A stretch of 64,000 nucleotides of DNA from NCBI RefSeq assembly GCF_008039615.1, contig NZ_VDUZ01000044.1:1-64000 (forward strand). The letters run 5' to 3'. Each line of letters starts with the position of its first letter. The first letter of the stretch is position 1. Below are positions 8,529 through 17,151 of the stretch, piece by piece. This stretch comes from Vineibacter terrae (GTDB lineage: Bacteria > Pseudomonadota > Alphaproteobacteria > Reyranellales > Reyranellaceae). Below the pieces are notes generated by a model, which worked only from the letters and a program-made list of their open reading frames with translations, did no database searches and was not told the origin of the DNA. Made by a program: the position numbers and the translations under genes.

Positions 8529-9481
8529 TCCCGCACCGCCGCCGGCACCGGCTGCGGCCGCAACCGGCGGATCGCGCTCTTGGCCATGCCCAGCAGCCCG
8601 GACGGAAACAGCGTCGCGACAAGGCAGAAGATGAGGGCGTAGATGATCTCACTGAGATTCTGCGCCGACTGCGTCAGCTCGGGGATCAGCACGATGAACA
8701 GAGCGCCGAGGATCGGCCCGACCAGCGTGCCGGAGCCGCCGATCATCACGGCCGCGAACATGTTGATCGACAGCTCGGGCGTGTAGGTTTCGGGTGCGAC
8801 ATAGGTCGTTACCAGCGCCAGCAGACTGCCGGCGACCGCGCCATAGACGCCGCTCAGCATGAATGACAGCATCTTGGCGCGCAGCAGGTTGATGCCGAGG
8901 CTCTGCGCGACGATCTCGTTGGTGCCCAGGGTGCGCAGCGCGCGGCCTGTCTTGCCGGTGGCGATGCTGTGGGCCCAGAACACGCCGACCACGAAGATCG
9001 CCAGCACCATGTAGTACAGCGGCCGGCCGCCCCAGGCGCGCGCCAGCGCGGTCTCCGGCATGAACAGGCCCTGCGGCCCGCCGGTGAGGTCGAACGCCTT
9101 CACAACATGAAAGAGCATGTAGCCGAAGGCGAAGGTGACGATCGCCAGCGAAAAGCCGGTCAGACGCAGCGACGGCAATCCGATCAGAGCGCCGACAGCG
9201 ATCGCTATGACCACGGCCAGCAGCATGGCCGGCAACAGTGGCCAGCCCCAGCTGATCGTCGCGACCCCGGTGGCGTAGGCGCCGATCAGCATGAAGCCGC
9301 CATGACCGAACGAATAGATCGAGGCCAGCCCGATCGGGATGTTCAGCCCGACGGCGGACAGGGCGAAGATGAGCCATACGCTGATGACGTAACGGGGATA
9401 GGTGCCCAGCCACAGCGGTGCGATGGCAAGCGCCGCGACGGCGATCAGGGCGAATGCCCAGCCTGAGGTTTTGCCGGGCAT
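8525..9481 (-). CDS. livM: LivM-type permease
   Basis: A 318-residue, strongly hydrophobic inner-membrane permease of the branched-chain amino-acid type. It has about eight to ten membrane segments and the LivM hallmarks GLNIPIGLASIYSFGHGGFMLIGAY and LPSLRLTGFSLAIVTFAFGYM (each shown in part). The ATG at 9481 shares one base with the stop codon of livH (TGATG). Translation beyond this start in frame is shadow sequence of livH. Confidence 0.9.
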   Translation of the reverse strand: MPGKTSGWAFALIAVAALAIAPLWLGTYPRYVISVWLIFALSAVGLNIPIGLASIYSFGHGGFMLIGAYATGVATISWGWPLLPAMLLAVVIAIAVGALIGLPSLRLTGFSLAIVTFAFGYMLFHVVKAFDLTGGPQGLFMPETALARAWGGRPLYYMVLAIFVVGVFWAHSIATGKTGRALRTLGTNEIVAQSLGINLLRAKMLSFMLSGVYGAVAGSLLALVTTYVAPETYTPELSINMFAAVMIGGSGTLVGPILGALFIVLIPELTQSAQNLSEIIYALIFCLVATLFPSGLLGMAKSAIRRLRPQPVPAAVRE

Positions 9482-10365
9482 CAGACGCGCCCCCGCTGCA
9501 CCTTGCCGAGGATGCCGGCCGGCCGCAGCAGCAGCACGAGCAGCAGGACCATGAAGACGAACGGCTCGCGCATGTGGATGGAGATCGCCACTGCCGCGAA
9601 GGATTCGGCGACACCGAGTATCACGCCGCCGACGAGGACGCCGGCGAAGCTGTAGAGCCCACCCATGATGGCCGCGGTGAATGCCTTGAGGATGTAGGGG
9701 CGCATCAGGCTGGTCTCGAGGAAGGAGATCGGCGCGACCAGCAATCCGACGATCGCGCCGATGGCGCCCGCGATCAGCCAGACGGAGAGCGCAATCCGGC
9801 GGACGTTGATGCCTTGCAGCGAAGCGACTTCCGGGTTGATCGCCACGGCCCGCATCGCGAGGCCCAGCTGGGTGTAGCGGAAGAACAGCAGGAACGCCGC
9901 GGCCATGATGATTGTGACGCCGACCGTGCCGAGCTGGTCGTAGCTGATAGAGAAGCCGAGCACGGGCACCGTTTCGGGACCGAACACCGTCGGCACGCGG
10001 TAGGGTTCCAGGGCGCCCCAGGCATAGACGGAGACGGCATAGATCAGCGTGTAGAAGCCCAGCGTCCGCACCGTCATGTTGAGATGGCCGGCATTCGGCC
10101 GGGGGCGCAGCATGATGAGGTAGACGGCGCCGCCGATCACGCCCGACACCGCAACGGTGATCAGCCAGGACAGCCACAATGGCAGGTCCAGCGGCAGCAC
10201 CCCCATGAGGAGGATGAAGCCGGCGAACATGCCCAGCTCGCCCTGCGCGAAATTCGCGACGGCGGTCGTGCGGAACACCAGGACGATGGCCAGACCGAGA
10301 AGGCCGTAGAGACCGCCGTTCAGGACGCCGTTGATGATCGTGGAGGCAAGGAGCTGACTGCTCAT
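9481..10365 (-). CDS. livH: LivH-type permease
   Basis: A 294-residue permease, first gene of the leftward livHMGF-type operon. It starts MSSQLLASTIINGVLNGGLY, then GLLGLAIVLVFRTTAVANFAQGE, which matches the LivH family start, and carries several membrane helices and a terminal LLLRPAGILGKVQ. The operon promoter should lie in 10366-10500, which contains the 23-bp palindrome at 10441. With the binding protein at 4115 this makes a complete LIV-type importer. Confidence 0.92.
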   Translation of the reverse strand: MSSQLLASTIINGVLNGGLYGLLGLAIVLVFRTTAVANFAQGELGMFAGFILLMGVLPLDLPLWLSWLITVAVSGVIGGAVYLIMLRPRPNAGHLNMTVRTLGFYTLIYAVSVYAWGALEPYRVPTVFGPETVPVLGFSISYDQLGTVGVTIIMAAAFLLFFRYTQLGLAMRAVAINPEVASLQGINVRRIALSVWLIAGAIGAIVGLLVAPISFLETSLMRPYILKAFTAAIMGGLYSFAGVLVGGVILGVAESFAAVAISIHMREPFVFMVLLLVLLLRPAGILGKVQRGRV

Positions 10366-10440
10366 CGATGATGCCTCGAGCTGGCATGATGCGTGCGTGC
10401 CGTGCGGCCGGTTGCAAACACGTCTTGCGTTTCCCTGAAC

Positions 10441-10463
10441 GTCGTTCCATTATATGGAACGAC
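10441..10463. promoter_or_regulatory. 23-bp perfect palindromic operator between livH and the iclR-type gene
   Basis: Perfect 10-bp arms GTCGTTCCAT / ATGGAACGAC flank a 3-bp centre. The core TTCCA-TTATA-TGGAA matches the site at 4074. It is placed between the divergent livH (start 10365) and IclR-family gene (start 10530), so one bound regulator could control both, including autoregulation. Confidence 0.75.
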
Positions 10464-10529
10464 CTTTCGAATAATAGATCCTAGGCCGTCAGGCTACACG
10501 TGGCAACTTGTTTGGGGGACATCACCGAT

Positions 10530-11387
10530 ATGGCGCGCACGCCGGCGAAATCGAATCTGTCGAAGAAGTCGCGAAAGATGCCTCGCCATCCGCGGCGCGA
10601 CCTGGATCTCGAAGGCAGCGACCCCCGGATCGTGACCACGCTGGCCCGCGGCCTGCGCGTGCTGCGCGCCTTTCACGCTCACGACGAGCAGCCCCTGGGC
10701 AACAAGGAGCTGGCCGAGCGGACGGGCTTGGCGAAGGCGACCGTCTCCCGCCTGACATACACCCTGACGCAGCTCGGCTTCCTGTCTCAGGATGCCCGCA
10801 GCGGCGCCTATGCGCTGGCTGCCGGCGTGCTGGCGCCGGCCTACACGTTCCTGTCGCGTCTCGATATTCGGCGCGTCGCGCGTCCCTACATGCAGAAGCT
10901 GGCGATCCAGCCCGGCGTGACCGTCTCGCTGGCGACGCGCCACGAGCTGAGGATGACGGCGATTGAATCGGTCGTCGCCGAATCCGTGGTCCCGCATGCC
11001 GGCCTGTTCGGGGGCCGCGCGCCGATCGCGCGGACCGCCATCGGTCACGCCTATCTTGCCGGCCTCAAGCCCGACGCGCGCGAGCAGCTGATGGCTGAGC
11101 TGCGGGACCACTATGCCGGTGATTGGGCGACGATCGGTCCACGCATCCAGCGCGACATCAGGACGATCGAGAGGAAGGGCTACTGCGTCGTGCTGGGTGA
11201 ATGGACACCGAGCATCAGCGGTGTCGCCGTTCCCATCGTTGTCGACGACGACGGATTGGTCCTGTCGATGAGCGCGGGGGGGCCGGCCAAGCTGCTGTCG
11301 GCCGACCTGCTCGAGGAGCTTGGCATCATGTTGCGCGATGTGCGCCGCGAGCTTGAACGCGCCGTGGGCCGCCCCATCCGCGAGTAG
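10530..11387 (+). CDS. IclR-family transcriptional regulator
   Basis: A 285-residue IclR-type regulator. An N-terminal basic tail of about 35 residues leads into the winged helix-turn-helix (NKELAERTGLAKATVSRLTYTL, in part, near residues 65-90). The C-terminal effector domain (RPYMQKLAIQ ... GVAVPIV) follows. The ATG at 10530 is preceded by GGGGGA at about 10 bp; a GTG at 10500 is possible but gives no family homology. It is divergent from the livHMGF operon and next to a palindrome shared with other units of the island, so it is the natural regulator of all four. The effector is probably the imported acid or its CoA ester (inference). Confidence 0.92.
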   Translation: MARTPAKSNLSKKSRKMPRHPRRDLDLEGSDPRIVTTLARGLRVLRAFHAHDEQPLGNKELAERTGLAKATVSRLTYTLTQLGFLSQDARSGAYALAAGVLAPAYTFLSRLDIRRVARPYMQKLAIQPGVTVSLATRHELRMTAIESVVAESVVPHAGLFGGRAPIARTAIGHAYLAGLKPDAREQLMAELRDHYAGDWATIGPRIQRDIRTIERKGYCVVLGEWTPSISGVAVPIVVDDDGLVLSMSAGGPAKLLSADLLEELGIMLRDVRRELERAVGRPIRE

Positions 11388-11417
11388 TACCTGGAATCGC
11401 TGGCCGCTGATACACCC

Positions 11418-11502
11418 GTCATCCCGAGCGCAGCGAGGGATCTCCCGCGAGGGACGCACCGTGCACCATTCGCGGGAGATCCCTCGCTGCGCTCGGGATG
11501 AC
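11418..11502. repeat. REP-like hairpin with 32-bp perfect arms (family 1)
   Basis: Arms at 11418-11449 and 11471-11502 are exact reverse complements; each contains CCCGAGCGCAGCGAGGGATC. They are separated by a 21-base loop. Related copies occur at 14321, 17019, 36075 and 42329, with half copies near 104 and 20472. It lies between the convergent iclR-type and ligase-2 genes, where it could also serve as a transcription barrier. Confidence 0.9.
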
Positions 11503-11573
11503 GGTCACGCCTTACCTTCCACCGATACTCGGTACTAAATATCGACGATGACGGATTTATCGGGGCGCAGAAA

Positions 11574-13205
11574 TCAACGTTTCACCGTGACGCCGGCTTT
11601 CTCGCGGTCCCAGACCTGGCCGAGCCGTTCCTCGGCCGATTGCTTCAGCACGCTCTTCTGCACCTTCTCCGTCATTGTCTTGGGCAGGGCGGGCAGGAAT
11701 TCCAGGAAGCGGGGAACCATGAAGTAGGACATGTTCGCTTCGCAGAAGCGCACAAGCTCGACCGGATCGAGCGTCTGGCCCGGACGGCACACCACGCTCG
11801 CCATCACCTCGTCCTCCGACATCTCGGAGCGCACGGGATAGACCGCGACTTCCATCACGGCCGGATGCCGGCCGATGACCTGCTCCACCTCCCAGGACGA
11901 GATGTTCTCGCCGCGACGGCGGATCGCGTCCTTCTTGCGGTCGACAAAGAAGAGATAGCCATCCTCGTCGAGCATGCCGCGGTCCCCGGTGTGGAACCAG
12001 CCGCCCCGGTTCGCATCGGCATTCGCTTCCGGCATCTTGTAGTAGCCGCGACCGCCAAGCACGGGATTGTCGCTGCGCATGCAGATCTCGCCGGCAACCC
12101 CGGGGCCGACGATACGGTCGTCGTCGTCCATGATGACGAGCTCGACATCGGGCCGCGGCTTGCCCGCCGACCGGTACTTCGAGGCCGGATAGCCTGGCTG
12201 AAGGAACGTGCCCTGTCCGAAGTCGGTCAGTGAATACGATGAGACGATCTCGACGCCGAAGCGCTCGGCGAATTGCGGCGCGAACTCGGCGACCGGCACC
12301 ATGTTGACGCGATGGACCTTGTGATCGCGATCGCCAGGGCTGGCGGGCTGGCCCCACAGGATATTGGTCATCGAGCTCAGCAGGTTGAACTGGGTCACGC
12401 CATGGCGGCGGATCTCGTCCCAGTAGGCGCGCGCCGAGAAGCGGCGCGACAATGCCAGCGTCGCGTCCGCCGCAAGCGCCGGCATCGACGCGGCACCCAT
12501 GGCATTGCCGTGGAACAACGGCAGGCAGGTGTAGATCACGTCGTCCTTCTGGTAGCCGATATACTGCGCCCGGCCGATCGAGAAAGCCCAGCTTCCGGCA
12601 TTGGATCGCACGACGCCCTTGGAGGGGCCGGTCGTGCCCGACGTGTAGAAGATGCCGTGCGGCTCATGTATGTCCACGGCCACGCCCGGCGGTCGGTCGG
12701 CGCCGCCCTCGAGCTCGGGATAGGCCAGGATCGATACGCCCGGCAGCTTCGGCGGTTCGGCTGGCGGCACCCCCGGCTCGTCGATGATGACGACACGTGC
12801 CACCCGGGGTGCGCGCTCAGCGACCTCGAGGTATCGCGCCAGGGATTCGCTGCCGACCATGATCGCCGTCGAATCCGACTGGTCCAGGAAGTACAGGAGC
12901 AGGTCGCCTTTCGTGGCGGTGTTGACCGGCACGACCACGGCGCCGATCTTGCCCAGGGCGTAGGTCAGGAACAGCGTTTCGGGACAGTTCCCCATCAGGA
13001 TGGCGACGTGATCGCCGGTCCTGATGCCGAACGCCAGCAAGGCGTTGGCGATGCGGTTGGTGCGGCTGTCGAGATCGGCGTAGGAATACGACTTGTCCTC
13101 GAACAGCAGGTAGGGCTTGTCGCCGTTTCGGGCCGCCGCCCGGGCCAGGATCCGGTCGAAGGTGAGATCCTCGGCAGCGATATCGATGTCGCGCAGCGCT
13201 TTCAT
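11574..13205 (-). CDS. Acyl-CoA ligase of the AMP-binding (ANL) superfamily, copy 2
   Basis: A 543-residue paralogue of the ligase at 2183-3817. It has the AMP-binding loop YTSGTTGPSKGV, the hinge HTGDRGMLDEDGYLFFVDRKKD and RRGENISSWEVEQ, all intact. The ATG at 13205 follows AAGGGAG at a suitable distance. It is the second gene after a Bug receptor (13221-14183, 15-bp gap), whereas in copy 1 the ligase precedes the receptor. Two related but distinct ligases suggest that two acids, or two steps of one pathway, need CoA activation. Confidence 0.9.
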   Translation of the reverse strand: MKALRDIDIAAEDLTFDRILARAAARNGDKPYLLFEDKSYSYADLDSRTNRIANALLAFGIRTGDHVAILMGNCPETLFLTYALGKIGAVVVPVNTATKGDLLLYFLDQSDSTAIMVGSESLARYLEVAERAPRVARVVIIDEPGVPPAEPPKLPGVSILAYPELEGGADRPPGVAVDIHEPHGIFYTSGTTGPSKGVVRSNAGSWAFSIGRAQYIGYQKDDVIYTCLPLFHGNAMGAASMPALAADATLALSRRFSARAYWDEIRRHGVTQFNLLSSMTNILWGQPASPGDRDHKVHRVNMVPVAEFAPQFAERFGVEIVSSYSLTDFGQGTFLQPGYPASKYRSAGKPRPDVELVIMDDDDRIVGPGVAGEICMRSDNPVLGGRGYYKMPEANADANRGGWFHTGDRGMLDEDGYLFFVDRKKDAIRRRGENISSWEVEQVIGRHPAVMEVAVYPVRSEMSEDEVMASVVCRPGQTLDPVELVRFCEANMSYFMVPRFLEFLPALPKTMTEKVQKSVLKQSAEERLGQVWDREKAGVTVKR

Positions 13206-13220
13206 GATCGCGGCTCCCTT

Positions 13221-14183
13221 TCAGTCCGCCCGGGCGCCGGACGCTTCGACGACGCGGGCGAACTTTGCGATCTCCGCGCGCGTGTAGGCCTTCATCTCGT
13301 CCACGCCCATGACCTGCGGCTCGACGCCCAGTGACGACAGCTTTTCACGGTAGTCCGGCATGGCCGCAACCTTGCGCATCTGCGCGTTGAGGTACGCGAT
13401 GATCTCCGGCGGGGTTTCGGCAGGTACGTAGATGCCCGCCCAGGACAGGACGACGACATCGAAACCCTGCTCCTTCAGTGTCGGCACGTCGGGCATCGAC
13501 GGGCGGCGGACCGGGCCGGTCAGGCCCAGCGGCCGCAATTGCCCGGACTGGATGTACGGTGTCGCCGAGATCAGGTTGTCGAACATGACCTCGACACGGC
13601 CGGCGACGAGATCCGCGAGCGCCGGCGCGCTCCCCTTGTAGGGCACATGCGTCATCTCGATTCCGGTCTGCAGCTTGAACAGTTCGCCCGACAGATGCGT
13701 CGTGGCGCCTGTGCCGGAAGACGCGAAATTCACCTTGCCGGGGTTCGCCTTCGCGTAGGCGACGAACTCCCCGGGGGTCTTCATCGGCAGCGTCATGGGC
13801 ACGACCATGACGCTGGGCGTGCTGCCGATCATGCCGACGGGTGCGAAGTCCTTCGCGAAGGAGAACGACAGGCGCCGGTAGAGGCTGGCATTGATGGCCG
13901 ATGCGGCGCCGCCGATGAACAGCGTGTAGCCGTCGGGACGGGCGCGTGCCACCGACTCGCCGGCGATGTTGCCGTTTGCGCCGGGCTTGTTCTCGACGAC
14001 GACCTGCTGGCCGATGAGCTCCGACAGCTTGGACGCCGTCAGGCGCGCGAGCACATCGGTGCTGCCGCCCGCGGCGTATCCGACGACAAGACGCAGCGGC
14101 CTTGCCGGATAGTCCTGCGCCTGCGCCGGCATGGCTGCCGTCATCATCAAGGCGGCGCAGAGCGCCGAGGCCAATTTCCACAT
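13221..14183 (-). CDS. Bug-family tripartite tricarboxylate periplasmic receptor, copy 2
   Basis: A 320-residue receptor with a signal peptide (ALCAALMMTAAMPAQAQ) and mature start DYPARPLRLVVGYAAGGSTD. The family motifs NKPGANGNIAGE, FASSGTGATTHLSGE and HVPYKGSAPAL are present. Start ATG 14183 is preferred over upstream in-frame codons because it gives a good signal peptide. No TctA/TctB membrane genes are linked. It heads a two-gene unit with ligase 2, controlled from the TTTCA-type palindromes just upstream. Confidence 0.9.
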   Translation of the reverse strand: MWKLASALCAALMMTAAMPAQAQDYPARPLRLVVGYAAGGSTDVLARLTASKLSELIGQQVVVENKPGANGNIAGESVARARPDGYTLFIGGAASAINASLYRRLSFSFAKDFAPVGMIGSTPSVMVVPMTLPMKTPGEFVAYAKANPGKVNFASSGTGATTHLSGELFKLQTGIEMTHVPYKGSAPALADLVAGRVEVMFDNLISATPYIQSGQLRPLGLTGPVRRPSMPDVPTLKEQGFDVVVLSWAGIYVPAETPPEIIAYLNAQMRKVAAMPDYREKLSSLGVEPQVMGVDEMKAYTRAEIAKFARVVEASGARAD

Positions 14184-14191
14184 GACAACCC

Positions 14192-14232
14192 GTGTTTCAA
14201 TATATGAAATCTTCGCTCTTATATTGAAACAC
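14192..14232. promoter_or_regulatory. TTTCA-ATATA-TGAAA operator and larger inverted repeat
   Basis: A perfect 15-bp site TTTCA-ATATA-TGAAA lies at 14195-14209, 11 bp from the Bug-2 start codon. It sits inside a larger inverted repeat: GTGTTTCAATATA (14192-14204) pairs with TATATTGAAACAC (14220-14232). The motif matches that at 3971 in front of ligase 1. Confidence 0.65.
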
Positions 14233-14320
14233 GAGCTGTCCATACCTGACAAGGGGCGCGCAATGCGCTGGCGAACTTGCGGCCTTGTCCGTGTGGGCAT
14301 GGCTGTCGCATATGTCCCCT

Positions 14321-14406
14321 GTCATCCCGAGCGCAGCGAGGGATCTCCTGCGGCAGGGCGCACCGTGCGCTATTCGCGGGAGATCCCTCGCTGCGCTCGG
14401 GATGAC
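14321..14406. repeat. REP-like hairpin (family 1)
   Basis: Long inverted repeat nearly identical to the 11418 copy, with one mismatch in the inner arm (CTCCTGCG against CTCCCGCG) and a loop containing GCGCACCGTGCGC. It lies upstream of the Bug-2 promoter and downstream of the convergent side of the aminomutase gene. Confidence 0.88.
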
Positions 14407-14489
14407 GATTCTGGCATGGCTGCGAAGAGCGTCAGGCTTCGCTCAGAAGGACACCGTGAGAACGACGCTTCCACCTGACGCGATACGCT

Positions 14490-15548
14490 CTAGCCGTCCG
14501 GGTAGTCGTGCCGCTCGCCGCGGAAATCGGTAACCGCGCGGCGGCCGTCGCTGTCGGCGTCGCTCACATAGCTCGGGCCGATCGGGCTCTTGCCGTGGCC
14601 GCCGGGGATGTCCAGCACATAGGTCGGCTGGCAGAGGCCCGAGAGGCGGCCGCGCAAGGCGCGCATCAAGGCCTGGCCTTCGTCGATCGGCAGGCGGAAG
14701 TGGCTGGTGCCGCGCGCCAGGTCGGGATGATGCAGGTAGTAGGGCCGCACGCGCGCGGCGACCAGGGCGCGGAACAGCGCCTCGAGCGCCTCGACCGAAT
14801 CGTTGACGCCGCGCAGCAGCACGCTCTGCGACAGCAGCACGATGCCGGCGTCGGCCAGGCGGGCCAGGCAGGCGCGGGCCGCCGGCGTCAGCTCGCGGGC
14901 GTGATTGCAATGCACCCCGACATAGACGGCAGCGCGCCTGGCCTTCAGCGCGTCGACCACGGCGGTGTCGACCCGCGCCGGGTCGACCACCGGCACGCGG
15001 GTATGAAAGCGGATCACCGCGACATGCGCGATCGCGTCCAAGGCCTCGACGATGCGTGCGATGCGCCGCGGCGAGAGCATGAACGGATCGCCGCCGGTGA
15101 TGATCACCTCCCAGATCTGCGGCCGGGCGGCGATGTAGGCCAGGGCCGCCTCGAATTCGGCCTCATTCAGCGCCGCGCCGCCGGGGCCAACCTGCTCGCG
15201 GCGGAAGCAGAAGCGGCAATACACCGGGCACGTATGCAGTGGCTTCAGCAGCACCCGATCGGGATAGCGATGCACGATGCCCTTGACCGGCGCATAGGCG
15301 TGATCGCCGATGGGATCGTCCCGCTCCTCGGGCGTGGTCGTCGCCTCCTGCGCCGTGGGGATGAACTGCCGGGCGATCGGGTCGTCGGCCGGCGTGCCCT
15401 CGATCAGGTCGAGCACGTCAGGCGTCACCGCGATGGCATAGTCAAGCGCAACCTGCGCCAGCGCCGGGTCGGCGAGGGCGGTGCGGGGCAAGGTGCCGGC
15501 CTCGACGAGGTCGGCGAGGCTGCGGGCGGTGGTCGGAGCGCGGGTCAT
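14490..15548 (-). CDS. Radical SAM lysine 2,3-aminomutase family protein (KamA/EpmB type)
   Basis: A 352-residue radical SAM, PLP-dependent aminomutase. The iron-sulfur cluster motif CPVYCRFCFRR (CxxxCxxC) is near residue 108. The segment IITGGDPFMLSP and a C-terminal IPGGHGKSPIGP carrying the likely PLP lysine are present. Such enzymes convert L-lysine to beta-lysine, either as free amino acid or for modification of elongation factor P. The length is between EpmB and classical KamA. No efp or epmA gene is beside it here, so the exact role is open. It appears to be a single-gene unit. Confidence 0.88.
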   Translation of the reverse strand: MTRAPTTARSLADLVEAGTLPRTALADPALAQVALDYAIAVTPDVLDLIEGTPADDPIARQFIPTAQEATTTPEERDDPIGDHAYAPVKGIVHRYPDRVLLKPLHTCPVYCRFCFRREQVGPGGAALNEAEFEAALAYIAARPQIWEVIITGGDPFMLSPRRIARIVEALDAIAHVAVIRFHTRVPVVDPARVDTAVVDALKARRAAVYVGVHCNHARELTPAARACLARLADAGIVLLSQSVLLRGVNDSVEALEALFRALVAARVRPYYLHHPDLARGTSHFRLPIDEGQALMRALRGRLSGLCQPTYVLDIPGGHGKSPIGPSYVSDADSDGRRAVTDFRGERHDYPDG

Positions 15549-15633
15549 GGGGGCCGTCGGCCTTCAACGCCCATTCCGGGCCAGCGTCAAGGCCCCATGC
15601 CACCGCGGGCCCCGTGTCCCGCTGCCGCGGCCG

Positions 15634-16941
15634 TCATCTTGCGTGCCGTCCGGTGAACGGATTCCAGCCCAGGGCGGCGAGGGCGGTCCACGCCGTGGCC
15701 CCCAGGTGCGGGCGATTGAAATAGAAGAAATCGGGCGTCCGGCTGTCGGGCCCGATGGTGAGGCCCGTCGTGAGACGCGCTGCTGGCGTGGCGAGGAGCC
15801 AGCCGCCCGCGGCGCGATGCGCACGCAGGCCGGCAAGCAATTCCGCGGCCCGCGCCGGGTGCCCTGTCGCCTGCAACGTCAGCGCGGCCTGCGCCGTGCC
15901 TTCGACCCACAATCCATCGCGATCGTTGTCGAAGTCATACCCGCCCGGGACCGCGAAGCGCCGTTCGACGCAGCCCAAGGTCGGCGACCAGGCCGGCGCG
16001 GCGTCGAGCAGCAGGTGGGGCCAGAGCTGCGTGTCGAGCGCCAGGTGTCCCGCATCGGCCATCGGTCCCAGGGGCAGTGGGCCGGCGGCCAGGTCGGCGC
16101 CCGGGAATGCCGGCACCGTGCCAAGAACGAAGCAGCCGATGTCGCCTGCCAGCGCGGCGTCAAGGAAGCCGCGCGCCGCCTTCGCCATGTCGGCCATGCG
16201 CGCGTCGCCGCTGATGCGCGCATGCCAGCCGGCAGCGGCGGCGATATCCACGTTGTGCTCGGTCGAAGCCCAGCCGAGGCGCACCTGCGCGGGATCGTAG
16301 CCATACAGGCCGCCTGTGAATCCGACCCCGCCGGCGGCACGTGTGTGCGACTCGATCCAGCCCAACGCCCGCCGCGCGACGGCAAGATCGTCGGTGTTCC
16401 CGGTCGCCTGATGGAGCGTCAGAGACGCCAGCGCCACCCAGGCGACGTTCCCTGTCGCGCTGCCGTCCTGGTATGGGTCTTCCGCCCACCGGGCGGCCGC
16501 GGCATCCCACCAGCCCGGCAGCAAGGCCGCCTCGTTGGTTCGCACCGCGCCAGCCCGATAGGCGTTGCGCACGCGTCCGTCACGGAAGCTGCGATCATTG
16601 TCGAGCGCATGAACGAACGCCGCGCCGATGCGCCGGGCGCGGTCCGTATCGCCGCACGCGACGAGCGCAATGATCGCCAGCGCGTTATCGTAGGTGAACG
16701 CGGTGCTGCGCAACGCCAGCGGCACCTCGCGTTCCTTTGGACCCGGTTGGTAGCTTGCGATGAACAGGGGCCCAGCGCCGGTGGCCGTCGCGTCGACTGA
16801 AGTTGCCAGTGCGGCGCAAAGCTCGCGCGCAAGGACCGGCGCCGTCGGCGCCGCGTGCCCGGTTCGTGCGCCGCCGGCAAGGATGCCGAGCGCAAGGACG
16901 CATAACGACAGGACGCTTCCCGGCTTAAGCGGCACGCGCAC
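15634..16941 (-). CDS. Exported protein, probable six-hairpin (alpha/alpha toroid) glycosidase-like
   Basis: A 435-residue protein with a signal peptide of about 30 residues (ending TGHAAP). The body is rich in paired helices with repeats of the type ALxxLxLxxATG..., AYRAGAVRTNE and LYGYDPAQVRLGWASTEHNVD. This resembles six-hairpin glycosidase-like proteins annotated in alphaproteobacteria as hypothetical or carbohydrate-acting. The conserved STEHN segment near the middle may be functional. No catalytic acids can be named with confidence. It stands alone between the aminomutase and dienelactone hydrolase genes. Confidence 0.7.
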   Translation of the reverse strand: MRVPLKPGSVLSLCVLALGILAGGARTGHAAPTAPVLARELCAALATSVDATATGAGPLFIASYQPGPKEREVPLALRSTAFTYDNALAIIALVACGDTDRARRIGAAFVHALDNDRSFRDGRVRNAYRAGAVRTNEAALLPGWWDAAAARWAEDPYQDGSATGNVAWVALASLTLHQATGNTDDLAVARRALGWIESHTRAAGGVGFTGGLYGYDPAQVRLGWASTEHNVDIAAAAGWHARISGDARMADMAKAARGFLDAALAGDIGCFVLGTVPAFPGADLAAGPLPLGPMADAGHLALDTQLWPHLLLDAAPAWSPTLGCVERRFAVPGGYDFDNDRDGLWVEGTAQAALTLQATGHPARAAELLAGLRAHRAAGGWLLATPAARLTTGLTIGPDSRTPDFFYFNRPHLGATAWTALAALGWNPFTGRHAR

Positions 16942-17018
16942 GACCCCTCATGGGCCTGTGGTCTGCGGATAGCCGTGGGCGCACCCCGCTCGGCAGGGCG
17001 ATCGCATATGGCCCTGCT

Positions 17019-17104
17019 GTCATCCCGAGCGCAGCGAGGGATCTCCTGCGGCAAGGCGCACGGTGCGCCATGCGCGGGAGATCCCTCGCTGCGCTCGGGA
17101 TGAC
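17019..17104. repeat. REP-like hairpin (family 1)
   Basis: Long inverted repeat with arms beginning GTCATCCCGAGCGCAGCGAG and ending in its complement. The loop GGCGCACGGTGCGCC is itself palindromic. It lies between two genes on the minus strand (the six-hairpin-type gene and dienelactone hydrolase 1). Confidence 0.88.
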
Positions 17105-17151
17105 GGGAAGGGGGCCGCGCGGATATCGCTGTCGCGTGGGACCAGGCGCCC

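Noticed and set aside
11418-17104. Regular repeats as a possible CRISPR array
   Set aside because: The copies are kilobases apart, palindromic and without spacers or cas genes; they are REP-like hairpins.
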